A stretch of 64,000 nucleotides of DNA from Mucidula mucida (GCA_015501055.1 JADNYV010000068.1:1-64000); one strand, 5' to 3'; shown: positions 25,695 through 38,597, counted from the first letter of the stretch. The notes: generated by a model from the letters alone, not told the origin. Made by a program: numbers and translations.

Positions 25695-28561
25695 CTATAC
25701 GCCCGTCCGGTTGAAGGTGTTCTGCGATGAGCTGTTACGCTCGGTAGTTCGTATGTTGATACAGGGAGTCGCAAGTTTGGCGTTGTCATAGTACTCAGAA
25801 TACATTCTCATGATTTCAAGAAGTGGCCAACCAGGGCTCACACTATAACAGTACAGATTCAACGGACCGATATCCTCCACATTTGGTACGAGGGATCAAG
25901 CAATCTTTGCATAGCCGTCGTCGCATGTGTGTCCATTTTCTCCGTCAGACCAATCCCAAAAGTCTCCGAACAAAAGACTCTCAAAAGATTATACAGGCGA
26001 AAAGTGTGGTAGGGATCCAGGAGATTGAATCTGTACTCAGACGCATCTCGGATGACACACTATCATAGTGTCAGTTCACGATGTTACGCTTCACTCGAAA
26101 AACACACCTTTCCGTCATCGTCTATCCAACCCAACTTTGTCTCGACAATGTTACGCTCCATCAGAAAACCGACGATAGGACCTCTAAGGCAATGGACCTC
26201 CCAAAGTGCAAGAGCGGACCGCATCGTCATAGCGAGGTGTGCAAGATGCTTGGCTCGTTCGTCGGAGTCGCCGGGCACCAAGACGTATTCGCCCACCATT
26301 AGAGGAATCGCAACAGTGTACACTTCAGATAATCTGCGTGCCAAGCGAGTGACCGTCAATTCCGGCCCCAGATACTCTACATCTCTCATTGTGCAATCGG
26401 AAGGAAAGTTCCGCGTTATGATATGGTCCCAACCAACCTTGTAGAGGAGAGCACAGCTTGGTCGAATTTCCTGAAGATCATTGGCAGAAGATTGGAGATT
26501 CCCGTGCAGTTTCCATTGAGGGTAAGACCTGGGAAAAGGTGAGGCAACGTTCATGTCACAGGCTGCACAGAGGACTGACTGAAAGTTGGTCAACGGTACC
26601 GTATCCTGCTGAGTTGCGCGCATAAAAAGAGAATCGTAGATTGCTGCCCAATGAGACGAAATTGAATGAGGATGGAACACGTTTGCGGACATCTTATCAA
26701 GATCAATAGCGTGCGAGCAGATCGTCAATGAAGCCCGGATGTCGAAGCTCAGAGACGCTTTCTGGGGTGCTGGGAGCGTCGTGTCCATGGTAGTCGAGGA
26801 ATGTTGATAGCCCGACAGAAACTCAGTTACGAGGCCTTGAGTACGATCGGACAATCCCTTCATGCTGTCCGTTACGACATCCTGTAATTTTACAATCATT
26901 CACGAAAGATCGTCTGGATAGATGCCCCCTACCTGAATACAGGCCTGTGAGAGTGGCTCGGGCTCCGTGAAGAGACCCATCCAGACCCGTATCTCTTCGG
27001 ATGGTTCCACAGTAGTTTGACGGTCCTTGGCACCAATGATGTTTGCCTCAGAAGCCCACCTCTGGACATCGCTCACGCTACGTGAGAAGATGTACCTGCA
27101 AGATCATAATCAATAGGGGCGAAAAAATCCAGTGGCTTACACCTACTGCAGGGTCTCATCCTCCACAAGTGGCGGGTGCTGAGTATCAATTGCCCATCTG
27201 TTCTTCGCACATCGAAAGCCCTCCTGTGAAGGCAGTTTGATGTACCTCAGTTCCGAGGAGTTATGGTTTCCAAGCTCGTCGAGAATACTAATCGAGCTCT
27301 GGCTGAGGTTGGCGATGATGTTGCGCAAATGCAAAACATCGAGCGTTCGGTGGTCAAAGTTAAGAACCGTCCCAGGATTAACGCTGATGTTATAAATGGC
27401 AGGCTATACGGTGTTGTTGAGAACACTTTGCTCAAGATTTCACTCCACTTACCATTGTAACGCCGCTTACCTCCTCCAGAACACCCGCAAAACAGTCAGC
27501 TGTATACCTGCCGAAGAAGAGGCCAAACACAGGTGTCTTGAGTCCTAGTGCAGCGTGCATTGGTAATGCAGCAGTAATTGCGGCCTCTAGGTGTTTCCGG
27601 TGAGCCTGGGACCTCGGTGCTTGATCATCTAGCAGTAAATCGATTTTGTCATACTCAACGATGAGAGTTGGGATCTCAAGCGTCTTGTCCGTGATCGATG
27701 GCGCAGAGAAGGCATATCCGGGATGAAGCTTGCGCGCCTCAAGGAGGCGGCTATCGGTTATGGGGACTACTGCCGAGAAGACAACGTCTGGAACGATGAC
27801 AGGCCACTCGCCCAGGTCACCCGGGAACAAGTTCCATCGAGGGCGGAAGCTAAAAAATGTCAGTCGTTGAGAATGTTCGGATCCTATAAACTCACCTAAT
27901 ACTGACACCCGTATCCTGCAAGTCATCATGCCAGATAGATGCCATAAAGGAGTTGTAAAGAGCCGCCCAAGGCGGTTGAAGGCATCGTACAACATCGACC
28001 GTTGTACAAAGAGCACGACTGAAGTGGTGTAAGGTGTCATTGGAGTTCGAACCTTGCTCCATCTTAAGAGGATAGAGATTGTACACCGCTTTATTTGAGG
28101 CAGTATCACGGCGCATACTCAGGATGGTATCTTGGTATTCCTGCATTGAAGCGGGTAGCTCGAGGCTTCGCAATTCCTAGCATCAGACAAATCAAAATGG
28201 GCAACAAACATTTTCTTGAAGACACACCTTTGTCCCAAAAACGTCGGGCCAAGAGCACATAAACATCTTGTTGACAGCGTCGACGAGGTATTCAATATCT
28301 GGCCATGACTGGACTGATTTCCTCGCAACAAAAATACGTCCTCCGGGTCGGTAGACTCTTGTGATAGACACATCATGCCTTTGTTGAAGTCGAAAATTTT
28401 CACGTCGAAGGTCGTAAATGAACCTATTTCAGCCTTTAAAAAATGTTGGAATGAACGAACAATCACACATACTCCCGGACCTCGTCGTCAGGACAATAAG
28501 GGTACATTACCGAGATTTCCAGAGAGCTAAGGTCTCTGTGGTGGTGCGAGGAATAACTCAT
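25695..28561 (-). CDS. Family A protein, copy 3 (complete): two degenerate PD-(D/E)XK-like modules
   Basis: At least eight exons from the ATG at 28561 (MSYSSHHHRD, YPYCPDDEVRE) to at least 25870. In order: an N-terminal region with RPGGRIFVARKSVQSWPDI and KAVYNLYPLKMEQ; a first module VIVPDVVFSAV, IPTLIVEYDKIDLLL, RKHLEAAITAALPMHAAL, TPVFGLFF; a helical linker (LDVLHLRNIIANLSQ); a VWMGLFTEP exon; and a second module LMVGEYVLVPGDSDERAKHL, AMTMRSALALWE, GPIVGFLMERNIVETKLGW. Both modules share the layout of the E-x-K region in the 1359-3540 gene, but catalytic lysine or acid positions are changed, so they may be binding folds rather than nucleases. The last part (25870-25695, SVSPGWPLLEIMRMYSEYY) is in another frame and may be a final exon. 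Flanking inverted kinase-like relics suggest a duplicated accessory segment. Confidence 0.65.
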
Positions 28562-28826
28562 TTCAGTGGGAAGACTTGGGAATGCTGCCAAAGGTCCAAC
28601 TGTCGTGGTTTAAAAGGAAGCAGTCGGAGTTCGGGCCGAATATTTTCGAAGTCCGATGCCTTCATTCTTCATTTCTGTGCCCACACAATTTGTTACTGTC
28701 CGACTCACACGGTCGAAGTCAATGGTACAGATCGCTAGTGGGGCGAAATGGTATACCGGCATTGGGATGGGGGTGTTTTGCGAGAGCTACTACCGCCGTA
28801 TTTGGACCGCTCGCGGCTTTGCTTTA

Positions 28827-29414
28827 GAGCCTGTTCGGATACTGCCGCTCGCGGAAAGTGGACGTGGAAAGTGGGCTCGGAGGTCGGACCGGGCGTTGTC
28901 CGAGGTCGCCGCTCCACAAAGAAACGCGCTCAAGTGTGCCAGAAATGCCATTGTTGTGCTTGTGCCAATGTAAATGACTAGTTCAAGTGCTATAAAACAT
29001 GTTATCAGTATAATTTGTCCAGAAGAAGTGCCGTGTCTGAGCATGTCATGACCATTCTAAGATCCTTGCTGGTGCCCCGTCCTCCAATCGTCCTCCTTGT
29101 TTCCCCCCATCCACGCCAAGCCCCATGTGGTTTCACAGACAATGAACACATCAGAATAACAATACATTCATGGCCCCTGCACAGTAAGTAGTAGATACAA
29201 GCTTGAAGACATGGAAGAACGCTACAGATATGATCAAAAAAGGGCAAGAGTAGTTCAAGCAGCTCCAAGAGGTCACTTTCACCATGTTTCTCAATGGTAC
29301 GCATCAGATATTCACCAATGCATCGCTCTTGGATGAGGTCGGACGCGCCCGGTCCGACCTCCGAGCCCACTTTCCACGTCCACTTTCCGCGAGCGGCGGT
29401 ATCCGAACAGGCTC
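28827..29414. mobile_element. Tourist-like (PIF/Harbinger-type) MITE
   Basis: A 588-bp element with terminal inverted repeats of about 74 bases. Both ends begin GAGCCTGTTCGGATAC and run on through CGCTCGCGGAAAGTGG. TTA directly flanks both sides (28824-28826 and 29415-29417), the 3-bp target duplication typical of PIF/Harbinger. There is no transposase inside. The arms differ by only a few bases, so the insertion is fairly recent. Confidence 0.85.
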
Positions 29415-29417
29415 TTA

Positions 29418-29986
29418 CTAGTAGCTTTTACAGCCCTTCTTAGCGTATGCTTTTCTGCCGAGACGCAGGATACCAAGACTTCTTTCGCGCTCGGCAATAC
29501 TGTTCTCATTCACATCCGATCAATCAGCCAGGCTTAGCACGAAAGCGCCGTGGCTTGCACCATCAAGGAGGAGGACAGAACAACGGTCCTAACTGTCAGA
29601 CGGCTAACAGTCTACTCCTTCAAAAATGTGCCGCAGGAACTTCCAAAATGTCGAAACCCCCTGACACCGCGAAGACTGTGTATTCCCAACAAGCGTCAGA
29701 TAGCCGCTATGGGAATCATTTGGGGACATCATCGTTGGATAGGTGCTCTGGTATTCCGTAAAAGACGATGGATGAACAGGATGCGCCACCTTTCGCTGTT
29801 CGGCCTCTGTGTGTATGCACCTTAACTCGCCTCTGTTCTACAATATGAGCATCTCTGTCATGACTAGAGCGGTATGCTGCATGTACTTACATGTGACGTA
29901 CCTAACACCTAGGAGGATGAATATCACGCAAGCTATGTAAGTACATATCACATGGAGACTAGCCATCAGGAACCTAAGACTTCATT
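29418..29986. other. Intergenic, nothing recognised
   Basis: Short frames on both strands without motif, start or splice support. Confidence 0.45.
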
Positions 29987-31193
29987 CTAATAAGGCGGCA
30001 CAGGATCATCCCAATCTAAGGTAGTAGTCTTCACGCCTGGTTTGACTCTCCACCTCAGCCCACGTTCCCGGTCAACGCTTAGATCCTCACAATACAACAT
30101 CTCCAGCTGTTCTTCGGACAAACGTCCAAGAACCGTGTTGATATCCCTCCATGACCACTCTTCCTTTTCAACCAGCATCTTCTGCGCCGCGTCGGACAAA
30201 GGAGTGCTGAAACGACGCCAGATGTTCCCGTCGGAGCGCCTCAGAACTTTGCGTATATTTGAATAGAAGTCCTGTCTCATCGAAACTTCCGTCCATCGCG
30301 CCGCAAATGTTCTCTCGGACAGGGCGTGAAATTCCGCGCGCCCCCAATCGATGAGAACCGGATCGTTACTCCCATGGCGAAGATCGATGTTGCTGGAATG
30401 GAGGTCGGTATGCGAGACGCCGTAGCGGCGGAGCCGCCTCGCTAGCTCAAGGATTCTTTGGGAAATGTCCTCCGCTTCCGGCACGGATATGTCGGTTCCT
30501 GGGCGAATGGAGGACATAAGCCGACCGGGGATGTACTCTATCAACAGACCGTCGATAGCATCTAGTGCTGGATGGATAGAGGTGCCGGACGACGTAGCGA
30601 TGCGTACACGTCCAAAGCATTTCGGCACGAGACCCAGCTTCTACGCCTCGGTGAGATTCTCGTACGCCTTCTGCTCAGCGCGGTGGTCATCGTTCATGTA
30701 CCTCCATCGGTAGAGCTCGTAGAATCATTGCGGGTCGTCCTCCGACGGCCCAAATTCTCCCACTGGGGGGGTCCGCCAGTACCGTCGATGTACGTAGGAA
30801 GGTTCTTTTGGAACTGTCTGTCAAGCTCGACGCTCCATGGCCCACGACGATCCCCAATTCGACGGTCAGCGAGCTTACAGATGAGCATGTGCGGAAGACC
30901 GAGGACAGGATGGAGTGGCTCGACCAAGATGCAAGCAGAATTAGTGAACGGGAGGAACTTTTTGCCTCGACGCACTTATTCCTTGGCAAGGTCATCGGAA
31001 GGATACGATTGGGCTCATAAAATTCATCTGGAGACCTTGAGGCATTGAGTCAGCTAGAGTTCACGTTTCCTCAGGTACGTACTGAAACCAGCGGTGTGAT
31101 GAGAAGTGGCGAAGTTGAAACAATATCCGCTTCTGACACTGACAAACTCGAAGTCAGAGAGCTTCCGATGATGGTAGCCAGATATTTCTTCAT
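29987..31193 (-). pseudogene. Kinase-like protein, copy 2 (nonsense and frameshift)
   Basis: Inverted relative to copy 1. Exon 1 starts at the ATG at 31193 (MKKYLATIIGSSLTSSLSVS). The C-terminal half is intact: VSHTDLHSSNIDL, VLIDWGRAEF, and a C-terminal extension EEQLEMLYCEDLSVDRERGL that copy 1 lacks, ending at 29987. Upstream, a CAG codon has become TAG (30641-30643) where copy 1 reads EAQKLGLVPK. A one-base loss in a run of C at about 30765 also breaks the frame, and the roughly 10-base gap near LPRNK is shared with copy 1. These lesions show copies 1 and 2 come from one already damaged parent. Confidence 0.8.
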
Positions 31194-31315
31194 GATCGTG
31201 CCCGACAGAGGAGTGCGAAAGCGATGCCAAATCGAGCGCCTCAGGAATTTGCGTATATCGGAATAGAAGTCCTGCCTTGTCGAATCTTCCATCCATCGCG
31301 CTGGAATTGTTCTCT
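31194..31315 (-). pseudogene. Kinase-like gene fragment (fourth copy)
   Basis: Directly upstream of copy 2 and in the same direction lies a piece that matches the region after the D-W-G motif (RQDFYSDIRK, LRRS, IWHRFRTPLS). It is the tail of a tandem neighbour, now fused to the head of copy 2. Confidence 0.65.
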
Positions 31316-31347
31316 CTTAAAAAGATGTTGTCCGTCACCATACTACC

Positions 31348-32275
31348 TCAGTAGGCGATAGTCATAGTCTTATCGCCAAACTCGTTCCATCTCTTCGACA
31401 CAGCGTCCACAATGAAATGCGCCACATCCTTCCTCGAAACTGTCCATCCCGAAATGTCGCCTTCACTGAGCCGATACGCCGGCTCATCAGCGCTATCTGA
31501 TTTGCAATCCCCATCTGTAAGGAGAGCCGGCCGCACCACCATAACATTCCTCAACGCGCCCGCCTTGGGCAGCCCTTCCCTCTCCTTCCAGTTCGCTCCG
31601 ATGACATTCTCAGCGGGTTCTCCGTCGGCATTTGCATTCCAAGACCGTCCGGTACAGTGTGCTATAACGCGTTCGGCGCCGACTTTGTCTCTGTGAGGTG
31701 CCGCCAGGCCATACGTGTATAGGGGCTTTAGTAGCGTGGGGACGTGTTTATGTGAGTCGTGGGTGACACCCAAAGATGTGACGGCGATGAGTTTCGGGGA
31801 CAGGTCGGAAGGGATGGTGCAAAGAAGGTTGAGCAGGCATTGGGTTACTAGGTTGTCGGGTGTTATAAAGACACCTCGTTTGAGACTGAACGACGGTGTG
31901 CCGCCTTGAAGACATGTCAGGAAGACTGAGTAGATAATCGAGAGTAGACTACTTACCGACTGTGAATATAATCACGTCTATTGGCCCGTGTTCAGACGCG
32001 GTGTCCCATGCGGATTTGATCTCATCTTGTTTCATCGCGTCGCCTTTGACCAGGATCGCCTTCCCGGACTCGATGAAAGGCGCGACTTCCGCGTTGCCGT
32101 CGAATATGGACGGGTTGCGGAGCAGAAAGGTTACGGACGAGCCGAGTCCTAGATGGAAATGAGTGCCATCGTCAAAGTAGGAATACACGAAAGACCTACG
32201 CAGGAGGCGAAGTGCCGAGTGGTAGCCAATGTTTCTCGAAGCGCCAATGGCGAGAACGTTGTTGAAGCCAGACAT
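31348..32275 (-). CDS. NmrA/SDR-like NAD(P)-binding protein
   Basis: Three exons. The ATG at 32275 gives MSGFNNVLAIGASRNIGYHS, a Rossmann GxSxxIG nucleotide-binding loop. Then come VTFLLRNPSIFDG, ILVKGDAMKQDEIKSAWD, GPIDVIIFTVG and, after an intron, LIAVTSLGVTHDSHKHVP, VMVVRPALLTDG and WTVSRKDVAHFIVDAV. This is the order of atypical short-chain dehydrogenases used as reductases or redox sensors. There is no classical YxxxK catalytic pair, so a regulatory or epimerase-like role is as likely as an enzyme. It ends in TGA at 31348-31350. No breaks seen. Confidence 0.85.
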
Positions 32276-33116
32276 TGAGAGTTGATTGAAGGTGGGTTGA
32301 TTGATGATGACTGCCAGCAGGACGAGGGCTCTTTATCTATGCTTCTCGATGGAGAGGTGGCGATGCGCGGAGGCAAATAGTGAACCAATGATGCTGACCG
32401 AATGCCGAGCTGCCGCGGCTGCGACACGCCTTCGGATGATCCGGCAATATTCAGACGCGAATATCGAGTATTCAATGGCACACATCAAGCACGAATGGTT
32501 TCGGCACTAGATCAAGCCTTTACACATCCAGGTCTACGTTGTGTCGCGGCAGCGCTGTACTCCCGCTAACAACCCGCTAATGGGTGTGCGATCGCTCGGG
32601 CTTGCTGCTTTCAACACTCTTTCCGGATCCTTGTAACTATCAGGAAAGAACGAGCTGCCTAATCCTCCTTGTATATATTGTATATACGACCATGAGGCCT
32701 GAGGATCCACTCTTGTCGGCGAAACCATACGCCGATGCGATGCAAAGCAATGTCCATACTCTGGTTCACACACGAGTGACGAGCTCTATCTCAGAATTAG
32801 ATGGTTTCGTTCACGGGAGGTTAACGTCCCTTGTTATCGCCCAAGTTTCTCTCTACGCCGTCCAGGGAGACTGTTTATTCGTAGCAGATCTCAATACACT
32901 ATCTGGATCGGAAGTAGACACCGGAGCAAGCAAGTCTTGTTTACAGGAACGATAACGCCACAACTTAAGTCGAAAAACACTCCCGGTATCATGTCTGCCC
33001 ATTTCAGGACTCTTCAAGAATCACGAGGATATCGACGTCGTGAATGATCTGTACAAGCTGGATTGATCTTCGACGTTGCCGAATGGTACAATGCGTCCGA
33101 GGCGGGGAATTCTGTA
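32276..33116. other. Intergenic, nothing supported
   Basis: A plus-strand frame at about 32693-32955 (MRPEDPLLSAKPYADAMQ) has no further support. A GTATATATTGTATATACG palindrome-like AT stretch (about 32672) may be a promoter element. Confidence 0.4.
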
Positions 33117-34590
33117 TCACGCCCAACCCAGTTGCTCGTATGTCCATCCCCACAGTGTCCGACCCTTTTCTCCATCGATTTCGTACTCCCTGTTGCTTAT
33201 TCTATCATTCCTATCCAAAGCACACAACTTTGCCACGTCGTCTGCCTCTAGTATAGGTAGCTTTACAGGTTCTGTGTCAGTACGACCAACAGTCGAATGA
33301 ATAAGATGGAAACAGACCTTCAAATTCTCTTTCTGCCTCCCTTCATGGGCGCTCTTCGGTAACACCGCCACGCCACGCGCGAGATGACCGGATAGGATAA
33401 TCTGTGTCGGTGTTGCATTGTATTTCTTAGCAATCTCAACGATGACGGGGTCTCGGCGGACAGTCTCCTTTCCTTTAGACATACAAAGGGTCAGTGAAAA
33501 TCAAACGCGACAGAGGGTACTCGCCTGTAGGGGTATAGGCGACAACAACGATTCCCTTGCTTTGACAGTACTTCACGAGCTCCTCTTGAACGAGATACGG
33601 GTGTAATGTGTGATGTTAGATGACACGAAGACACGACAAACCTTCCGGACGTACTCGACTTGGTTCACGGCAGGTACGACCTTCGCGGTCTCGAAGAGTT
33701 TCTCGAGGCTGTATGACACATTAGCTGGGGAAGGTTATCCACAGACACTAACTACTTCTTGATTGAGAAGTTGCTGACGCCGATGGCTTTGCACTTTCCA
33801 GTCTCCAAAAGTCCCTCTAGTACGGCGTATGACTGATTGAAGTTGAAGTCCTCTGTCACTCGCAAGCTTCCGTCGCGGTTCTGAGGCGTATAGTTTCCCT
33901 CTGGCCAAACATCAACAAGGATTCAGGGTACGATGAGATGAAAAGCGTGTACCTTCGTATACGACATGTTGCGGCCAATGCATGAGGTACTTTATGAGAC
34001 GTGAACCCGAGGACAAATATCGCGTGCGTAAACAAGGGCTTACCAAGTCGATGTAGTCCGTACCGAGATCCTTCAAACTCGTTTCGAAGCATTGCTTCAC
34101 GCGGCCGTGGCCATTCCAGCTGAATTTCGACGTATGAGACACGCGCAAACTGACATCAATATTGAACGTGAACTCACGGAAATTTGGTAGTTATCAACAG
34201 CTGGTCCCGAGGTATGCCAGAGTTCTGTATAGCGACACCGACAGATGTTTCCGTTTCTAAATTGCCAATCGTTTATAGCTGCAGCCTCAGAGCACCAGCA
34301 GGCACGTACGGTAGATTGGAGAAGTATCAATGTGTCTGTATCCAGTCTGAAGCGCGCTGAGCTAACGAGTTGGCGAATCAAGAAAAAGCCCACCTTCAAG
34401 GCAGTCAAGGTCCAATGTCTGACAGCTACTTGGTCTTCAGGATCTAGACCAGCCCATGCCCCGATACCTACAGCTTTTGATTAGAGCCCTGCCAACAGCA
34501 CGGTGCCACACAGGCGACTGGCTCACCTATGAGAGGCATCGATGCGCCGGTGTTGAGTTTCACAGTTCCAGTCGGATCGTGGAAAGTCAT
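33117..34590 (-). CDS. Aldo/keto reductase
   Basis: NAD(P)H-dependent reductase of aldehydes or ketones, in the cytosol. About nine small exons start at the ATG at 34590 ([20 protein letters not shown]). Catalytic tetrad positions are all visible: D and Y in [12 protein letters not shown] in LLITTKFP and H in YLMHWPQH. Further family blocks are [59 protein letters not shown] and the cofactor loop [17 protein letters not shown]. It ends WTYEQLGWA before the TGA at 33117-33119. Introns are 45-60 bases. It is closest in pattern to fungal glycerol/xylose-type reductases; the substrate is not predicted. Confidence 0.93.
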
Positions 34591-36021
34591 CGTTACTGTG
34601 AGAGTAGAGATCTCAATCGTTCTCGTTCTTGATTTATATAACTTTTACCGCTTGCTTATGAAGCATGGTCTTACTCAGGTTGATGCCGAATAGATTGGGG
34701 GTGACGAATACGCGCGGCACTAACGGTGGTGAACTCGTGGCAAGTGATTCGATGAAGAGCGTCGGGAAAAAAGGTCAAACGCACGAACGTCAACGAGCCT
34801 CCAGCCGAAAAGGGCGAAGTCTGACCAGACGCTTTTTGGTATCCCGGACGAGTCTCCTCAGATATATGAAAGCAGGCTATCGAAGCTGAAGCGGCTATGG
34901 TTGAAGGGGTTTGATTAGAGATAGACCTAAGTAGACGCCGCTATGAGTAGCAATGTAGCGAAAGGGCTTAGTACAGGCTATGGCGGTGAAGAACAAATCT
35001 CGAATGGTCGCTATTATCCGATGACATTCGATACAAACACCGCCCAATATGATCATCGTCTCGTTTTTGTCACGGTATTGTAGATTAAATCAGAACTGTA
35101 CTTAGTCTAAGTACTCTGGAGGTATCTAGAGTATCATTTGCGACTTCTCCCACATGATAACTCTCCCTGACCTACGCGGGGAACAAGGAAAACCTGGTGC
35201 ATAGTAAAAGCAAGCGCCAGGAGAGGTTCTACTACTACTATATACGTACTTCGTAGGGGAATGGGCATCAGCACTCAGAGAAGTTGCGGACTCGAATGTT
35301 CTCTTTACTGCTCACCTAACACACTGCTCTAAATGACTTCTATTGCTATGCTTCCCCACGGCGTCAGAGCATATCTCGCTGCGTTTGGCGCCTTTTCTCC
35401 GAGGCACGTAGTAGTAGCATGTACAGTACAGTGGTCTAGTCCTGACTTCTTTCTTAGTAATGGTAGCTTGATGCATATATACGGTGTCAGGTAGTCTGAA
35501 TGTCACCTTCTATCAGGTGGCGGTCTGTGCTGCTTCTGTTACGGCAACTCTGAGCACTGTCGAGGCACCCATGATCGCATTTTCTTCCCTTATAATGGTG
35601 AACGAGCTCCTATATCCTGTTTCGGGTCCATTGAGTTGCAGTAATGTGCTACCCGTAGTACCTTGTGGCTGACCTTCGTTCCCAGGAGCTATATTGCATT
35701 ACGCGTAGTTGTTCTTGGTAATCAGAGAAGAGGCGTTCTCATACACGGGCGCGTTCCCATACAGGGGCGGTGGCAGGTGTGCTCGACCTTGATGGACATC
35801 AAGGTACACACATATAGATGCCGACCGAACTTCCTTTAAAACCATCAGCTACTCCATCGTGCTGGGACCCGATTTCTTGCCCATGTTCAGGCCTCGATGT
35901 GCAAGCATACATCCGTTGTGCCATTTACGGCGACTCAGCGCTGTTCCATGTTCAATGAGTGAGCGGGTCGCGCTGACTTGGAATGCTAGCTGAGCGATTT
36001 CTAGTCAGACCATACTACCGG
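34591..36021. other. Long intergenic region
   Basis: No gene supported. TATA-like stretches occur near 34635 (TTTATATAAC) for the aldo/keto reductase and near 35240 and 35475. No repeats noted. Confidence 0.45.
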
Positions 36022-37551
36022 ATGGTTTCAACGTCTACAGCATCTCTCAAGACAAGCCTTCCCGGCACCTCCTTTCCTAAGGAAAACGTTCTCGTCATTG
36101 GTCTCGGAGCTGTTGGCGCTCTCTGTAATCAGTTCGACTTGAGCATAGGTTTCGACACGATTCTGACCGAGAGCCTACAGACGCCTTCCTATTGCAGAGG
36201 TCTGGTTTGGCCCACGTTACAGTCGTTGCTAGGAGCAATCACGACGTCGTATCGCGTAAGTTTTCTTTCCGTGTTGCGTACTGCATCTGACTCGATCAAC
36301 AGAACAGGGAATCAACATCCACACTCGGTCATTCGGGGATAGTCCTGGGTGGAAGCCCATAGGTGTAAGTTCTATCATCAACGTCGCTTCGTTTCAGTGT
36401 TTTGATTAGGCTTGATGTGAATGCAGTATGCCGTTCAGTTGCAGAGGCGGCGGATACCGCGTACGCGTATACGTTTCTCGCGACCAAGTGTGTCCCGGAG
36501 GTCTTGACGACGCCGAAGCTCCTCGAACCGCTTCTGGTGTCGCAGCTCGAACAGCCAACATACGTCCTCTTGCAAAATGGATTGGGCATCGAAAAGGATC
36601 TGTACGAACATGGTGTGAATGTTTTGAAGAAGCCGCTCAATATTGTCAACACTGCGATATATCTGTTCGCCTCTCAGGAGGGACCGAACACCGTCGCCGT
36701 CGATGATACGGTGAGATTGCTGATACTTCCAATTGTACGCGTCTTAGTAACCTCGCTTCATAGGAGAGAGTGGAACTCGGCATTTATCGACACAACGACT
36801 ACACCACGACTGTGAATTCTGATTCGGAGCTCCGAATACTTGACGGTGTGAAGAATCTCCTCGTTAAAGGTGGAAGCAACGCCTCGGTTGTCCCGGAGAT
36901 CCAGCGCCAGAAATTCCACAAGAACATGTATAACGTTGTGTTTGCTGCGACAACGCTCTTGACTCGGTACGCACTTCGTATGCATTTAGTTCTACTGACT
37001 GACAAGTGGCTAAATAAAGTTATGCCATGACTGCGGTTTTCCGCTCGCCGCCACCACCAGGCTCAGATCTCAAATACGCGCCTTACGTCTATCCCAACAC
37101 GGGCGAGCTTATCGATGAATACACTGTTCCCATGATGCGAGAAATGTTTGATGAGCTTATAACGCTGGGTAGGTCGATTTCAGCATACTCCAGACATTAT
37201 TAACACGTAGTTAGGACGCGCGCTCGGTTTCCCGGACTCTAAAGACGGGCTGCCTAGTGATGCTGGGGAGAAGGCGATCGTATTTAATAGAGCGAACCAT
37301 GACACTGTGCGTAGACTCTTGGTTACTTTTGCTGAGCTGACGATAACGTCGTATAGCCTTGGAGCTTTCACAAACCATCTACGCTGCTCGACTGTGAGAA
37401 GGGTGTGCCGATGGAGATCGATGTGATTTGGGGATCGGTAGTACGCTTAGCGCGGGAGCGTCGGGTTGCGATTCCAAGGATAGAGATGGCGTATAGTCTT
37501 CTGGTGGTTATGCAGAATCAGATTCTACGACAAAGAGCGGAGTCTTCGTAA
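36022..37551 (+). CDS. Ketopantoate reductase-like protein (PanE/ApbA family)
   Basis: NADPH-dependent 2-dehydropantoate 2-reductase fold, the pantothenate/CoA-pathway family, though fungi carry several paralogues of unknown substrate. Start MVSTSTASLKTSL at 36022. Motifs: VLVIGLGAVGAL (nucleotide loop), GLAHVTVVARSNHDVV, FGDSPGWKPI, AYTFLATKCVPEV (catalytic K), QPTYVLLQNGLGIEKDL, FHKNMYNVVFAATTLLTR (conserved K/N), and EIDVIWGSVVRLARER near the end; TAA at 37549-37551. Seven to eight exons. At the first intron (36128-36178) the exon ends join one base short, so either an odd splice site or a one-base deletion is present. Confidence 0.85.
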
Positions 37552-37579
37552 TAGGTAGGTAGGTAGGTAGCTAGGTAGG
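37552..37579 (+). repeat. (TAGG)n microsatellite
   Basis: Tandem AGGT/TAGG units immediately after the stop codon, with one variant unit (AGCT). Confidence 0.8.
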
Positions 37580-38597
37580 AGCCGGCACAAGGTCCCTATG
37601 AGGAACGGCCGGGTGTGAAAACGTTTAGGTAGCTAGTGTAGGTGTTCCAGCTGAACTGAGGTTCGAGAATCCACCTTGCGATTTGCCTGTGGTATCGTCA
37701 ATCCGCGAGGCAGAATGGGGACATTTGAGATGCGTGAATGAGAGATGGTGGGAGGATAGCCATTACGCCACACGTTACTTTTCCTTACGTGGATGAGAAC
37801 CAAGCATTTCGTTATTACTTCATGCACTTCATGTCGTATTGTTGGATTTTACAAAAAGCATGGGTCTACTTATTCCAGAAGACCGTTCCTGTTTCTCCAT
37901 GTGGGTCCGTAAATAATAGCTACTAGCTTCGTCGGAGGCATGGGGCATAACGCTTTCCTCGAACTGTCAGTCGAAGCATGCCTCTAGAGAACTAGTTGGT
38001 GGAAGCTAAATGGACCGGCTTAACATGTTACATTGGGTAAGAAAGCCAGACCAAATCGGAGCCCAGAACATTGGAGCAGCTCCGCCGGTCAATTGCGTCG
38101 AAACGAAAGGAGGAATCGTTGTTCTGCTGCAGCGGCCTTGACCCCGGTAAAAGCCAAAGTTAACAGTCCAGTTGACTGAGAATGAACCGAGAGTGTAGTA
38201 GGCTATGCTTTTGAGGCTCACGAATGAGTTTGCTATCAGAGTAGTGTAGCCAGACTTCGTTGTCTGACGTGCATTACGGACAGGATTAAGGTGTTACGAG
38301 TTAATTACTACATGAGTAAGCAATGCGCGTAGAGCAAGTCTGGCGCTATGGACAGTCAGAGGAAGCAAGACCCATATGTAGCACAAGTTCGCTGATTCAG
38401 AGCCTGGCGGTTTTCGCTGTAAAAAACGAGACTGCCGAGGTCGCACGCAAGATTAACGATGCTACAGGAAAGCGCGCACAGTTTTTGGGGCTGGAGAAAA
38501 GGCTTCGGCAATATTTCCTGCACTTGGATAGATAGTGAGAGTAGAAAGGAGATCACGATCGGAGTTTGAATTCCCTTTGCCTCCTACCATCATCGTC
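37580..38597. other. Intergenic, nothing recognised
   Basis: It holds the promoter of the 38598 gene. Short frames only. Confidence 0.45.

Noticed and set aside
32672..32689. AT palindrome as an element end
   Set aside because: No partner repeat nearby; more likely a TATA-rich promoter stretch.
37552..37579. (TAGG)n as a telomere-like repeat
   Set aside because: The unit is not TTAGGG, it is short, and it lies right behind a stop codon in a gene-rich region.
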